Positions 45,138 through 53,788 of a stretch of DNA of 62,838 nucleotides are shown here, piece after piece. The position numbers and the translations under genes are program-made. Position 1 is the first letter of the stretch, and every line of letters starts with the position of its first letter. The DNA is from Candidatus Aminicenantes bacterium UBA2199 (GTDB taxonomy: Bacteria; Acidobacteriota; Aminicenantia; UBA2199): assembly GCA_002327965.1 (NCBI GenBank), contig DCVB01000026.1, forward strand, positions 1 to 62,838, given 5' to 3'. Under the pieces are notes generated by a model. That model was not told where the DNA came from, searched no databases, and saw only the letters and a list, made by a program, of their open reading frames with translations.

Positions 45138-46751
45138 TCAGCGCGGCAACGTCTCTCGGCGTTGGCGGTGGTGTGAAATCGCCCGGCGGTGGACCTCGTC
45201 GCGTACCTGTTGCAGCAGCAGGCGCAAGGGAGAACCCGACACCGGCACCACGGACGTGCCGTCCTCCAGGAACAGCCGCTCCTCCTTCTTGGCCAGGGCC
45301 AGCAGGTCGCAGGAGAGCCCCAGGTCGGCCTTGACCTGGCGGGCCGCCCCAAGCTGCGGCAAACCGCCATCCAAGAGCAGCAGGTCGGGGGCCGGCGCGC
45401 CCCCGCCGCCGCGGGGCGGTTCGGCCATGGCGAAACGGCGCCGAAGGACCTCTTCCAGCGCTTCGCTGTCGCCCGGGGGGGCGTTGCGGATGAGATAGCT
45501 GCGGTAGAGACGCTTTTCCGGTTGTCCTTCCTTGAAGGCCACCTTGGCGCCGACACGGTTCTTTTCTCCCAGATGCGAGATGTCGAAACCCTCGATGAGC
45601 GAGGGAAAATTCCGCAGCCGCAGCGTTTTTTGGATCTCACTCCCCAGGGCGCGATAATCGCTTTTCTGCACGAACAGCGCCAGGTTCTTCCGTGCCATGT
45701 CCAGGAACCGTTTCATTTCGCCACGCCGGGCACAGCGGATGAAGACACGGCGCCCCGCCTGCGCGGAGAGCATCCCGGCCATCTCCCCGGCCTGAGCCGG
45801 CGGCCGGGAGACAATGATCTCACCCGGCAGGGGCCGGAGAAGGTATAGATCGACGAGAAATTCGCGCAGCGCTTCTTCCTCCGATTCGCAAAGCGTCGGC
45901 AGGTGGAAAAACTCGCTGCGACTCACCCGCCCCTCACGGAGGGCCAAGCGGGCAAAAAAACCCTCCCGCCCCAGCAGCGAGGCGGCGATCACGTCGCGGT
46001 CGCCGCGGGTGCGCCGGGTGATATAGGGGCGCAGCGAAAATCCGCCCAGCGCTTCCAGGTCCTCCTTGGCCTTCTGCGCCCCCTCGAAGTCCTGGCGCGC
46101 CGCCAGGGCGCGCATGCGCTCGCGCAGCCGGGCGCCGGCCTTGCCCTTGCGCCCCTTGAGCAGGTCGACGGCCCCGGCGACCTGGCGGAGGTAAGCCTCG
46201 TGCCCGATCCTGCCGGCACAGGGGGCGGAGCAGCGCTCGATGTGGTGATACAGGCAGGGGATGCCCTTGCGAAAGATGGCATCGCCGCAGGTGCGCAGGC
46301 GGAACAGCCGGGAAACGGAGTCGATCAGCCGCCGCGCCCTGCGGGCGTCGACCAGCGGCCCGAGGGCGAAGCTGCCGGCAGCGACGCGCCGGGAATAGAA
46401 TATGCCGGGAAACTCGTCCGCCAGCGTGATCTCGATGAACGGGAAGCTCTTGTCGTCCTTGAGTCGGATGTTGAACGGGGGCAGGTGGCTGTGTACCAGG
46501 TCGCTCTCCAGCAGCAGGGCGTCCGTCTCGCTCTCGGTGACGATGGTCTCCAGGGAGGCGGAACGCTCGAGCAGGCGCCGCACCAGGGGGTCGTCCTGCC
46601 GGCGGAAATACTGGGAAACCCGCTTGCGCAGGTCGGCCGCCTTGCCGATATAGAGCGGTTTGCCGGCGGCGGACTTGAACAGGTAGACTCCGGGCCGCTC
46701 GGGAAGGCCCCGTCGGAGCGGGGCGGTACGGTTGCCGCTACGTTTCAGCAT
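45138..46751 (-). CDS. uvrC: Excinuclease ABC subunit C lacking the C-terminal HhH domain
   Basis: The start MLKRSGNRTAPLRRG at 46751 overlaps bamD by 14 nt. The 537 aa protein has GIY-YIG (GVYLFKSAAGKPLYIGKAAD), the Cys-rich insert CSAPCAGRIGHEAYLRQV, a UVR motif (FEGAQKAKEDLEALGG) and the RNase H-like nuclease with the acidic residues in EGFDISHLGEK and LLLLDGGLPQ and His in RDEVHRRAISHHR. It stops right after this last motif, where other UvrC proteins go on with two helix-hairpin-helix motifs. No HhH-coding remnant was seen in other frames of 45023-45137. It makes the two cuts in nucleotide excision repair. Confidence 0.92.
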   Translation of the reverse strand: MLKRSGNRTAPLRRGLPERPGVYLFKSAAGKPLYIGKAADLRKRVSQYFRRQDDPLVRRLLERSASLETIVTESETDALLLESDLVHSHLPPFNIRLKDDKSFPFIEITLADEFPGIFYSRRVAAGSFALGPLVDARRARRLIDSVSRLFRLRTCGDAIFRKGIPCLYHHIERCSAPCAGRIGHEAYLRQVAGAVDLLKGRKGKAGARLRERMRALAARQDFEGAQKAKEDLEALGGFSLRPYITRRTRGDRDVIAASLLGREGFFARLALREGRVSRSEFFHLPTLCESEEEALREFLVDLYLLRPLPGEIIVSRPPAQAGEMAGMLSAQAGRRVFIRCARRGEMKRFLDMARKNLALFVQKSDYRALGSEIQKTLRLRNFPSLIEGFDISHLGEKNRVGAKVAFKEGQPEKRLYRSYLIRNAPPGDSEALEEVLRRRFAMAEPPRGGGGAPAPDLLLLDGGLPQLGAARQVKADLGLSCDLLALAKKEERLFLEDGTSVVPVSGSPLRLLLQQVRDEVHRRAISHHRQRRETLPR

Positions 46752-47556
46752 CCCGCTCCGCCGGGGCTTCCTTTTTTTCCTTCTCCGCCAGGCGGGCGAG
46801 TTTCCTGATCCGGCGCTGGGCCTTGCGGGCATACTTGGAGCCGGCATGGCTGCCGAGCACGCGCTGGAAGAACGAGAGGGCGGTGGCGTGATCCTGCATG
46901 GCGGCATACGTCTTGCCGGTGTAGTAGAGAAGCTTGTCGTTGCCGTTGAACTCGGGATATTCGTCCATGACCTGCTTGAAGCGGGCGATGGCCCCCTCGT
47001 AGGATTTCATCAGGTAGTTGTAGTAGCCGATGCGGAAGTAATGGGTGGCCAGGACCTGCCGGCACTCGTCGATCTTTTTCCTGGCCTCGCCGGCCTCGGG
47101 GGTGCCGGGATACTGCTGGATCACCCCTTCAAATGCCTTGATGGCGCTGAAGGTGCTGGTTTGGTCGCGCTCGGGCTTGCGCATCTGCTTGTAATAGCAC
47201 ATGCCGATCTGGTACTTGGCATAGACGGCATCGGGAGAATAGGGGAAGAGGCTGACGTATTCCTGGTACTCGGCGGCGGCCATGATCAGCGACGAGGAGT
47301 CGCGCTCCTTGAAATAGGAGTCGGCGATGCCCAGCTTGGCCTTATTGGCATAGATGGAATCGGGATAGAGCTGCCCGATCTCCTTGAACAGCAGGCGGGC
47401 CTTGTCCGGGTCGCGGGTCATGTATTTCATGGCGTTTTCGTACATGGTCTTGTCCGAGCCTTTATCGCTCGGGTCGATGGTGACGGTCTTCTTGGAACGG
47501 CAGCCGGTCAAGGCGACCAGCAGCACCAGGGAGATCAGCAGGGCGGATTTTTTCAT
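46738..47556 (-). CDS. bamD: Outer membrane assembly factor BamD-like TPR lipoprotein
   Basis: The 272 aa protein starts MKKSALLISLVLLVALTGCR, a lipoprotein signal with lipobox LTGC. The mature part has about five TPR-like repeats (YENAMKYMTRDPDKARLLFK, GIADSYFKERDSS, AAEYQEYVSLFPYSPDA, AIARFKQVMDEYPEFNG, TALSFFQRVLGSHAGS) as in BamD, which joins BamA in inserting beta-barrels into the outer membrane. The Lys/Glu-rich end is longer than usual. ATGA couples it to rpe. Confidence 0.85.
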   Translation of the reverse strand: MKKSALLISLVLLVALTGCRSKKTVTIDPSDKGSDKTMYENAMKYMTRDPDKARLLFKEIGQLYPDSIYANKAKLGIADSYFKERDSSSLIMAAAEYQEYVSLFPYSPDAVYAKYQIGMCYYKQMRKPERDQTSTFSAIKAFEGVIQQYPGTPEAGEARKKIDECRQVLATHYFRIGYYNYLMKSYEGAIARFKQVMDEYPEFNGNDKLLYYTGKTYAAMQDHATALSFFQRVLGSHAGSKYARKAQRRIRKLARLAEKEKKEAPAERDAET

Positions 47557-48218
47557 GAACGGCTCCAATGCAGTTGATTTTCAAATTCCTTGATCGTGTC
47601 GGCGATATCGCCGGCGTTGAACAATGCAGTACCGATGACGAAGAGGTCGGCGCCCGCCTCTTTCAGCCGGGCGGCGTTCCCGGGATGGATGCCGCCATCC
47701 ACCTGCAGCAGGGCGCTGCTCCCCTGCGCGGCCAGTTCCTTTTTCAGGACGGATACGCGATCCAGGGTGGCGGGAATGAACGACTGCCCCCCGTAGCCGG
47801 GGAAGACGCTCATGAGCAGGACGTAATCCAGGTCGGCCAGGTAGGGACGCAGCCGCTCCAGCGGGGTGTCGGGATTCAGGACCAGGCCGGCGCGGCAGCC
47901 GTCGGCGCGGATCCGCCGCAGCAGACCGCCGATATCGGTCGCGGTCTCGGCATGGAACGAGATCCAGTCGACCCCGGCCTGGATGAAATGCGCCGCCGCT
48001 TTCTCCGGATTACCGACCATCAGGTGGGCGTCGAGGCCGAAGCGGAAGCGCTCGCTGACGGCGCGCGCCAGCGAGGGCCCGAACGAGATCTGGTCGACGA
48101 AATGGCCGTCCATGATATCCAGGTGGATAAAATCGATGCCGTTGGCGGCGAAAGCGCTCAGCTTGTCCTCCAGGTTAAAGAAATTCGTCGACAGGATGGA
48201 GGGGAAGACGGGGTTCAT
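47553..48218 (-). CDS. rpe: Ribulose-phosphate 3-epimerase
   Basis: The 221 aa TIM barrel has the metal-binding FIHLDIMDGHFVDQISFGPS, LDAHLMVGNPEK with its His, and VDGGIHPGNAARLKEAGAD near the end. It interconverts ribulose-5-P and xylulose-5-P in the pentose phosphate pathway. Overlaps by 4 nt at both ends (PASTA upstream, bamD downstream) show a tight operon. Confidence 0.96.
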   Translation of the reverse strand: MNPVFPSILSTNFFNLEDKLSAFAANGIDFIHLDIMDGHFVDQISFGPSLARAVSERFRFGLDAHLMVGNPEKAAAHFIQAGVDWISFHAETATDIGGLLRRIRADGCRAGLVLNPDTPLERLRPYLADLDYVLLMSVFPGYGGQSFIPATLDRVSVLKKELAAQGSSALLQVDGGIHPGNAARLKEAGADLFVIGTALFNAGDIADTIKEFENQLHWSRS

Positions 48219-48937
48219 TGGCTGACCTGGATGCCGATCTGGTTTCGGGCGCCGATCTCGAACCCCGGCGCCGGGAACTGCTTGAGGACGATGCCCGGCT
48301 TCAGCCCGAAATAGGGCATTTCCTCGATCTTTGAAATTTTCAGCCCATGGCTCTCGAAGAACACCAGGACCCTGGCCGCTTCCTTGCCGATCAGGTCGGG
48401 CATGACGTACGAGGGCCCCTCGCCGCCCCGGGAGATGAGCAGGTCGACGGCCGAACCCTCGGGCACACGGCTGTCGGCCGGGAGCGATTGGCTGATGACG
48501 CTGTCGGGCATGGTCTCGGCGGCGCTGATGAAGGCAGTATGGCCCTTTTTCAGTTTGCTCCTCTTCAGCAGCAGTTCGCTCTGCTTCTGGCTCAGGCCGA
48601 CCAGCTGCGGGACGATCACCTGCCCCGGTTCCGAGGCGACGAAGATCTTGATGACCGCTTTTTCCTTGATGCGGGTCTCGGGCGCCGGGAACTGGCTGAC
48701 CACGGTGTTCGGGGCATAGGCGCTGCCGAAGTCACCGACGACCTTCTTGAGATAGACGCCTTTCCTGGCGGCGACGGCGTAGGCCTGCTGCAGGGGCAGG
48801 CCGGTCAGGTCGGGCGAGCTGACCTCTGTTCCCTTGACCAGCAGGCTGACGGTGAAAAAAACGACCAGGACCAGGACCAGGGAATAGCCGGCGGCGATCC
48901 CGATGACCTTCCCGGCCAGCACTACGTTCTTGTTCAT
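48215..48937 (-). CDS. PASTA-domain membrane protein
   Basis: The protein (240 aa from MNKNVVLAGKV, or 243 from the ATG 9 nt upstream) has one N-terminal membrane helix (about 8-35) and three PASTA domains: SSPDLTGLPLQQAYAVAARK, IVPQLVGLSQKQSELLLKRS and VMPDLIGKEAARVLVFFESH, each ending in a xxQFPAP or QSLPAD element. PASTA domains bind peptidoglycan or lipid II stems. The kinase domain found in Ser/Thr kinases and the penicillin-binding domain are absent, so it may be a stand-alone cell-wall sensor. Confidence 0.85.
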   Translation of the reverse strand: MNKNVVLAGKVIGIAAGYSLVLVLVVFFTVSLLVKGTEVSSPDLTGLPLQQAYAVAARKGVYLKKVVGDFGSAYAPNTVVSQFPAPETRIKEKAVIKIFVASEPGQVIVPQLVGLSQKQSELLLKRSKLKKGHTAFISAAETMPDSVISQSLPADSRVPEGSAVDLLISRGGEGPSYVMPDLIGKEAARVLVFFESHGLKISKIEEMPYFGLKPGIVLKQFPAPGFEIGARNQIGIQVSQ

Positions 48938-48946
48938 CTGCGCCAT

Positions 48947-48975
48947 AATTTACCATACAGAGGCTCTTTTTGCAA
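48947..48975 (-). promoter_or_regulatory. Promoter of the PASTA-rpe-bamD-uvrC operon
   Basis: TTGCAA (48975-48970), 17 nt, TAAATT (48952-48947). The -10 directly abuts one ATG (48946) and is 9 nt from the next (48937), which favours the latter as a leaderless start. Confidence 0.5.
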
Positions 48976-49007
48976 ACCGCGAAGAGCGCAAGATCAGGCA
49001 CCCAGCG

Positions 49008-49565
49008 TCATTTTCGCAGGTGCAGCAGCCGCTCGGCCTTGGAAAAAACGCAGCCGCAGTAGTCCTGGTGCCGGATGCCCAGTTCGGCCGCCCGCTCCCG
49101 GGCCGCCGGCCAGCCGTCGCGTTTCTTGAAGTTTTCGGCCAGGAACCCGACGCCGAATTCGCGCGCCAGGTCCAACCCCTGCTCGTTGACCTGGGCGGTC
49201 GACTTGTAGGGGCTGATCGACAGGGTGCTGGCCACAACGTCAAAGCCGTTGGCTCGGGCATGCAGCATGGTCTTGCTCAGCCGGAACCGGAAGCAGACCG
49301 GACAGCGCCGGCCGCGCTCGGGCTCGCGCTCCAGGCCGCGCACGGCGGCGAACCATTCCATCATGTCATAGGGTGCGAACACCACCGGCCAGGCGAGCTT
49401 TTCCGCCAGGCGCGCCACTTCCAGGCGGCGGAATTCGTACTCGCGAAACGGCTGGATGTTGGGATTGCAGAAGAAACCGGTCACCTGGAATCCGGCCGTG
49501 CGCAGTTTCTCCAGGACATAGGGCGAGCACGGCCCGCAGCAGACATGGAGCAGCAGTTTTTTCAC
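49008..49565 (-). CDS. queH: Epoxyqueuosine reductase QueH
   Basis: The 185 aa protein starts KLLLHVCCGPCSPYVLEKLR and has the family's other Cys pairs in RRCPVCFRFRLSKT and HQDYCGCVFSKAER. This is the QueH (DUF208) family, a non-orthologous replacement of QueG, which finishes queuosine in tRNA using an iron-sulfur centre. It is the last gene of the mreB operon and overlaps the TrmH-type gene by 4 nt. Confidence 0.93.
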   Translation of the reverse strand: MKKLLLHVCCGPCSPYVLEKLRTAGFQVTGFFCNPNIQPFREYEFRRLEVARLAEKLAWPVVFAPYDMMEWFAAVRGLEREPERGRRCPVCFRFRLSKTMLHARANGFDVVASTLSISPYKSTAQVNEQGLDLAREFGVGFLAENFKKRDGWPAARERAAELGIRHQDYCGCVFSKAERLLHLRK

Positions 49566-50317
49566 AGGCCGTGCAGGCGCCGCAGCTCATGCATCAGGAT
49601 GCAGGCGCTGATCCCGACGTTGAGCGAGTCGATGCGCTTTTCCTGTTCCAGGCGCACGCACGGAAAACTCTCCAGCAGCCGCGGATCCAGGCCCGGCCCC
49701 TCGCCGCCGAACAACAGCAGGCATGGGAATTCCATGCGCTCCATGTCCAGCTGGCTGCCGCCGAGGCGCGAGTGGGTCACGTAAACGCGGACCGCCGCGG
49801 CCTGGGCCTCGGCGATCAGCTCGTCGGGGCCGCGGAAGACCTGGAACGGCACGTCGAGCAGGGCGGTCTGGGCGGCGCGAACGGTCTTGGGGTGGTTGGG
49901 GCGCGCGCCGTCGCCGGCCAGCGCCAAGGCCGGCAGGTTGAAGGCCGAGGCGCAGCGGAACACCGTTCCCAGGTTGCCCGGGTCCTGGACGCCGACGAGC
50001 CCGAAAACGACCCGGCAGCGGCGGAAGTCGATGCGCATCTCCGGAAGGGCCAGGACGGCGACCAGCCCCGGCGGGCTCTTCATCCCGCTCACCTTCGCCA
50101 TCACCCGCAAGCTGACCCGCCAATGCTCGCCCACTTTGGCCCGTGATGGCGGCAGGTCGGCGCCCAGATCGGCGCGGACCAGCAACTTCTCCACGCGCAA
50201 GGGACGGGCGAGGAGGTCGCGGACCAGCTTGTCGCCGGCGAAAATATACCAGTTCTCTCTGGCGGCCAGCAGCTCCTTCAGCCTGGGGTTGGCCGGGGAA
50301 ACGATCTCAGTCTTCAT
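49562..50317 (-). CDS. TrmH/SpoU-family RNA 2'-O-methyltransferase
   Basis: The start MKTEIVSPANPRLKELLAAR at 50317 is typical; the longer frame has no homology. The 251 aa protein has a short substrate-binding domain and the SPOUT knot with VVFGLVGVQDPGNLGTVFRC, LLLFGGEGPGLDPRLL and EKRIDSLNVGISACILMHEL. It methylates a ribose in tRNA or 23S rRNA; the target is unknown. It overlaps the radical SAM gene by 11 nt. Confidence 0.9.
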   Translation of the reverse strand: MKTEIVSPANPRLKELLAARENWYIFAGDKLVRDLLARPLRVEKLLVRADLGADLPPSRAKVGEHWRVSLRVMAKVSGMKSPPGLVAVLALPEMRIDFRRCRVVFGLVGVQDPGNLGTVFRCASAFNLPALALAGDGARPNHPKTVRAAQTALLDVPFQVFRGPDELIAEAQAAAVRVYVTHSRLGGSQLDMERMEFPCLLLFGGEGPGLDPRLLESFPCVRLEQEKRIDSLNVGISACILMHELRRLHGL

Positions 50318-52721
50318 CCTTGAACACGACCTCCTTGCGGCGCAGGCACGATGTCCATTTTCTCTCCGGGTCCAGAAGCCGATAGACACGGGCGAAGCGT
50401 TCCTGGCCCTGGTGGGCGAAATCCATCCCCAGTTCAAGTCCGGAGGCGGAAAAGGCGAGTTCGTCGCCGGGCGCCAGCAGGGCGGCGATATCCTCGTGGC
50501 GCGGGGCATGAAAGCCCGATTCCGGGGATGGCCAGGAGAAGTGAAAACCGACTCGCTGCAGTCCCTTGTGGAACGAGGACACGCCGCGGACGAACTCGGC
50601 CTTCACGAAGCGGACGTCGAGGCGCTCCCGGTTCAGGGCGGCGAGCACCTCCGCCTCCCCCAGTTTGCCGGCTACAGCGACCTCGACCACCTCGTCGTCG
50701 CCTTCGGCCCCGACCGGCAGCGGCGGCAGGGCGGCCATCTTGATGCGCGGATGGAACCCCTGGCTGTAGCGGAAAAAAAGTCCCGACATGCGCAGCAGGC
50801 GCTCCAGGTATTGCATCATCGCCAGGTGGGACAGGTAGCGCAGGTCGCCTTTTTTCCGGTAATGCAGGCGCAGGCGGCGGTAGGAGTCCGGCGGTGCGGC
50901 CGGCGGCCCCGCCTCGCCCGTCCAGGCGGCGGGAGAGTGCTCGCGGCGTCCGAAGGCACAGCCGGCGCAGTGGGCGCAGTCCTGCCCGGCGCACGACGGG
51001 GTCGGCTGGGCGACGCCGCTGCGCCGGTATTCTTCTTCCAGGTGGCGTTTATGGAAATTCAGCTGCACAAAATCCCAGGGCAGATCCTCCGCCTGCGGCA
51101 GCTCGGAGAGAAAATCGGCGCCCCGCAGCGCGGGCAGCGCCTCCTGCCAAGCGGATAGGTGGAAATGGGTGTCCCAGGCGGTGTAGGTCTCCCCGCGCCG
51201 GTAAACCTCCAGCAGCAGGTCGCCGACGCGGGCGTCGCCGCGGGCCAGGATAGTCTCGACCATGCTCCGCCCCGGCGAATGAAAATCCAGGTCGAGGTTC
51301 TTGTGGCGACGCAGCCGGGCGCGCAGGAAGGCGATCTTCTCCTCCAGCTCGTTCACCGGGGCGCGGGCCGCCCACTGCAGCGGCGTGTGCGGCTTGGGAA
51401 CGAACGAGGAAAAGGAGGCATGAATGACGACCCGCGCCCGGCGCTCGCGCGCCGCGGCCAGGACCCGCTCCAGCAGTTGGGCGATGGCCTCGACGTCGGC
51501 GGCGGTTTCTCCCGGCAGACCGATCATGAAGTACATCTTGACCTTCTGCCAGCCGTGCTTCCAGGCGATGTCCAGGGCGTGGAAGATCTCCGCGTCGCTG
51601 ACGTCCTTGTTGATGGCGCGGCGCAGTCGCTCGCTGCCGGCCTCGGGGACGATGGTGATGCCGGTCTTACGGAACATGGCCAGGGTGGCGAGCAGTTCCT
51701 CGCTCAGCGTGGAGGGACGCAGCGAGGGGACGGAAAACGAGATGTCGGGCTGGATGGCGGCCGGGATGCGGCGCAGCAGCTCGCTCAGGCCGGGATAATC
51801 TCCGGAACTCAGCGAGGCCAGGGAAAACATCTCGTAGCCGGTGGCCGCCAGCGCCCGCTGGATGAAGTCCAGCGCCGACGACGGTTCGCGGACGCGGAAT
51901 GGGGCATAATAGGACTTGGCCTGGCAGAAACGGCAGTTCTGCGGGCAGCCGCGGGCGATCTCCACGTTCAGGCGGTTGAAGACGACGTCGCAGATGGGGA
52001 CGATCTCGTTGGTCTCGGGCCTGACCCGGTCCAGGTCGGGGCAAACCCGCTTGCGCACCGTTCGGCCGCCGAGGTCCGGGACCAGGAACCGCCCGCGCTG
52101 CACCAGCGGATGGCGGGACGGGATGTAGACCCCCGGCACGCGGCTGAATTCCTCCAGGACGGCGCTACGGACGATCTTCTGCCGCCGGGCCCGCTCCAGC
52201 ACGGCCACCAGGTCGGGGAAGAGCGCCTCGCCGTCGCCGAAGGCGAACAGGTCGATGAAAGCGCGCAGGGGCTCGGGATTGGCCGCGGCGATGCCGCCGG
52301 CGGCGATGAAAGGATCGCCGGGGCCGCGCTGGGCGGAAAGTTGCGCCAGCCCGGCCAGGTCGAGGGCCAGCAGCACATTGGTGAAATTCAGCTCGCTCAG
52401 CAGCGAGAACGCGACCAGGTCGAAATCGGCCAGGGGGCTGCGCGTTTCCAGCGAGAACAGCTTCATGCCGATCTCGCGGAACAGGGGCACGTTCTCGGGG
52501 TCGGGCAAAAAAGCCCTTTGGGCGTGGACGCCCGGCATGCCGTTGAGCAGGTGGTAAAGGATCTTGATGCCGGCATGACTCATGCCGATGGCGTAGGTGT
52601 CGGGAAAAAGCAGGCAGATGTTGAGGTCGCCGCGGCGGAATTGGCGGCGGCAGGAATTGATCTCCCGGCCCACATAGGCCTGGGGATTCTTCAGGCGGCC
52701 GATGAATTCGTCGTGGTTCAT
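50307..52721 (-). CDS. B12-binding-like radical SAM protein fused to DUF2344 (TIGR03960/TIGR03936 type)
   Basis: This 804 aa protein has two known modules. The N-terminal part (LLFPDTYAIGMSHAGIKILY) is a cobalamin-binding-like Rossmann domain followed by a radical SAM core with CPQNCRFCQAKSYY (4Fe-4S cysteines), SLSSGDYPGL and FMIGLPGETAADVEA. The C-terminal 220 residues (RLHYRKKGDLRYLSHLAMMQ, RYSQGFHPRIKMAALPPLPV) are DUF2344. In many bacteria these are found near ribonuclease G and rplU genes and are linked to RNA modification; the reaction is not known. It overlaps rodA by 4 nt. Confidence 0.92.
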   Translation of the reverse strand: MNHDEFIGRLKNPQAYVGREINSCRRQFRRGDLNICLLFPDTYAIGMSHAGIKILYHLLNGMPGVHAQRAFLPDPENVPLFREIGMKLFSLETRSPLADFDLVAFSLLSELNFTNVLLALDLAGLAQLSAQRGPGDPFIAAGGIAAANPEPLRAFIDLFAFGDGEALFPDLVAVLERARRQKIVRSAVLEEFSRVPGVYIPSRHPLVQRGRFLVPDLGGRTVRKRVCPDLDRVRPETNEIVPICDVVFNRLNVEIARGCPQNCRFCQAKSYYAPFRVREPSSALDFIQRALAATGYEMFSLASLSSGDYPGLSELLRRIPAAIQPDISFSVPSLRPSTLSEELLATLAMFRKTGITIVPEAGSERLRRAINKDVSDAEIFHALDIAWKHGWQKVKMYFMIGLPGETAADVEAIAQLLERVLAAARERRARVVIHASFSSFVPKPHTPLQWAARAPVNELEEKIAFLRARLRRHKNLDLDFHSPGRSMVETILARGDARVGDLLLEVYRRGETYTAWDTHFHLSAWQEALPALRGADFLSELPQAEDLPWDFVQLNFHKRHLEEEYRRSGVAQPTPSCAGQDCAHCAGCAFGRREHSPAAWTGEAGPPAAPPDSYRRLRLHYRKKGDLRYLSHLAMMQYLERLLRMSGLFFRYSQGFHPRIKMAALPPLPVGAEGDDEVVEVAVAGKLGEAEVLAALNRERLDVRFVKAEFVRGVSSFHKGLQRVGFHFSWPSPESGFHAPRHEDIAALLAPGDELAFSASGLELGMDFAHQGQERFARVYRLLDPERKWTSCLRRKEVVFKDED

Positions 52722-53788
52722 GTCAGGTAGGTATTGACCTTGATGCGGAAGATGACGGCCTCGCCGATGAACAGCGAGAGCAACGACGAGCCACCGTAGG
52801 AGACGAAGGGCAGGGAGATGCCCAGCACCGGGAACAGGCCGATGGCCATCGACACGTTGACCAGGAACTGGAACAGGACCAGCCCGTTGAACAGGTAAAC
52901 GAAATAGAATTCCTCGTCGTTCTGGTGCTTGAAGCGCAAATGACGGTAAAAGACGAGGAAGAAAGCGAAGAACAGCATGGAGACCCCGAGGAAGCCGAAC
53001 TCCTCGCCGATGACCGAGACGATGAAATCGGTATGGCGGGCCGGCAGGAACTGGTAGCGGGATTGCGAGCCCTTCAGGTAGCCTTTGCCGGCCAGCCCGC
53101 CCGAGCCGATGGCGATGCGCGACTGGATGATGTGGTAGCCGGTGGAATCCTTGTACTGCGCGGGATCCATGAAGGAGACGATGCGCTCCTTCTGATAGGG
53201 CTTGAGCAGGGAATGCCAGCCGATGACGCCGGCGGCCACCGCCAACAGGACGGTGATCAGCACCAGCGTCGGCCGCGCCTTCTTCAGCAGCATGGCCAGC
53301 GGTATGAAGCCGCAGAGAATGAACGAGATCCCCATGTCGGGCTGGAGGACGATCAGGGCCACGGGGACGAAGATGGCGACGATCATTTTCAGGTAAGCCC
53401 TGCCGTCGAATTGATCGATGTGGGCCAGAAGCTTGGCCAGGTAAACGGCCAGGGGCACCTTGACGAATTCGGAGAACTGGAAGCCGATGCCCCAGAGGCG
53501 GAACCAGCTCTTGGTGCGGGCGATGGTCCCGCCCAGGGCAAGCTGCAGAACCAGGACCGCCAGCAACGCCAGGTAGATGACGAACGCCTTGCGGAAGATG
53601 AATTCGGTCTTCAACGAAAAGACGGCGACGAAGGCCAGCAGGGAAACGGCCAGCCAGGCGATCTGTTTCAGGTAGTGGGTTTCGCCGCTGGAATGGCCGG
53701 CACTGTAGACCAGCAGGATTCCGACCAGCGCCAGCAGCAACAGCAGCGCGAACGTGAGCTTGTCGAAATACTTAACGGTGTCTTTCAT
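52718..53788 (-). CDS. rodA: Rod shape-determining peptidoglycan glycosyltransferase RodA
   Basis: The start MKDTVKYFDKLTF at 53788 fits the family. The 356 aa SEDS protein has about ten membrane helices and the motifs LVYSAGHSSGETHYLKQIAW, GFQFSEFVKVPLAVYLAKLL, LQPDMGISFI, SRIAIGSGGLAGKGYLKGSQ and a C-terminal LPFVSYGGSSLL. The conserved Asp of SEDS transferases lies in the QPDMG loop. It polymerises lipid II for cell elongation with its partner PBP2, encoded just upstream with a 17 nt overlap. Confidence 0.96.
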   Translation of the reverse strand: MKDTVKYFDKLTFALLLLLALVGILLVYSAGHSSGETHYLKQIAWLAVSLLAFVAVFSLKTEFIFRKAFVIYLALLAVLVLQLALGGTIARTKSWFRLWGIGFQFSEFVKVPLAVYLAKLLAHIDQFDGRAYLKMIVAIFVPVALIVLQPDMGISFILCGFIPLAMLLKKARPTLVLITVLLAVAAGVIGWHSLLKPYQKERIVSFMDPAQYKDSTGYHIIQSRIAIGSGGLAGKGYLKGSQSRYQFLPARHTDFIVSVIGEEFGFLGVSMLFFAFFLVFYRHLRFKHQNDEEFYFVYLFNGLVLFQFLVNVSMAIGLFPVLGISLPFVSYGGSSLLSLFIGEAVIFRIKVNTYLT

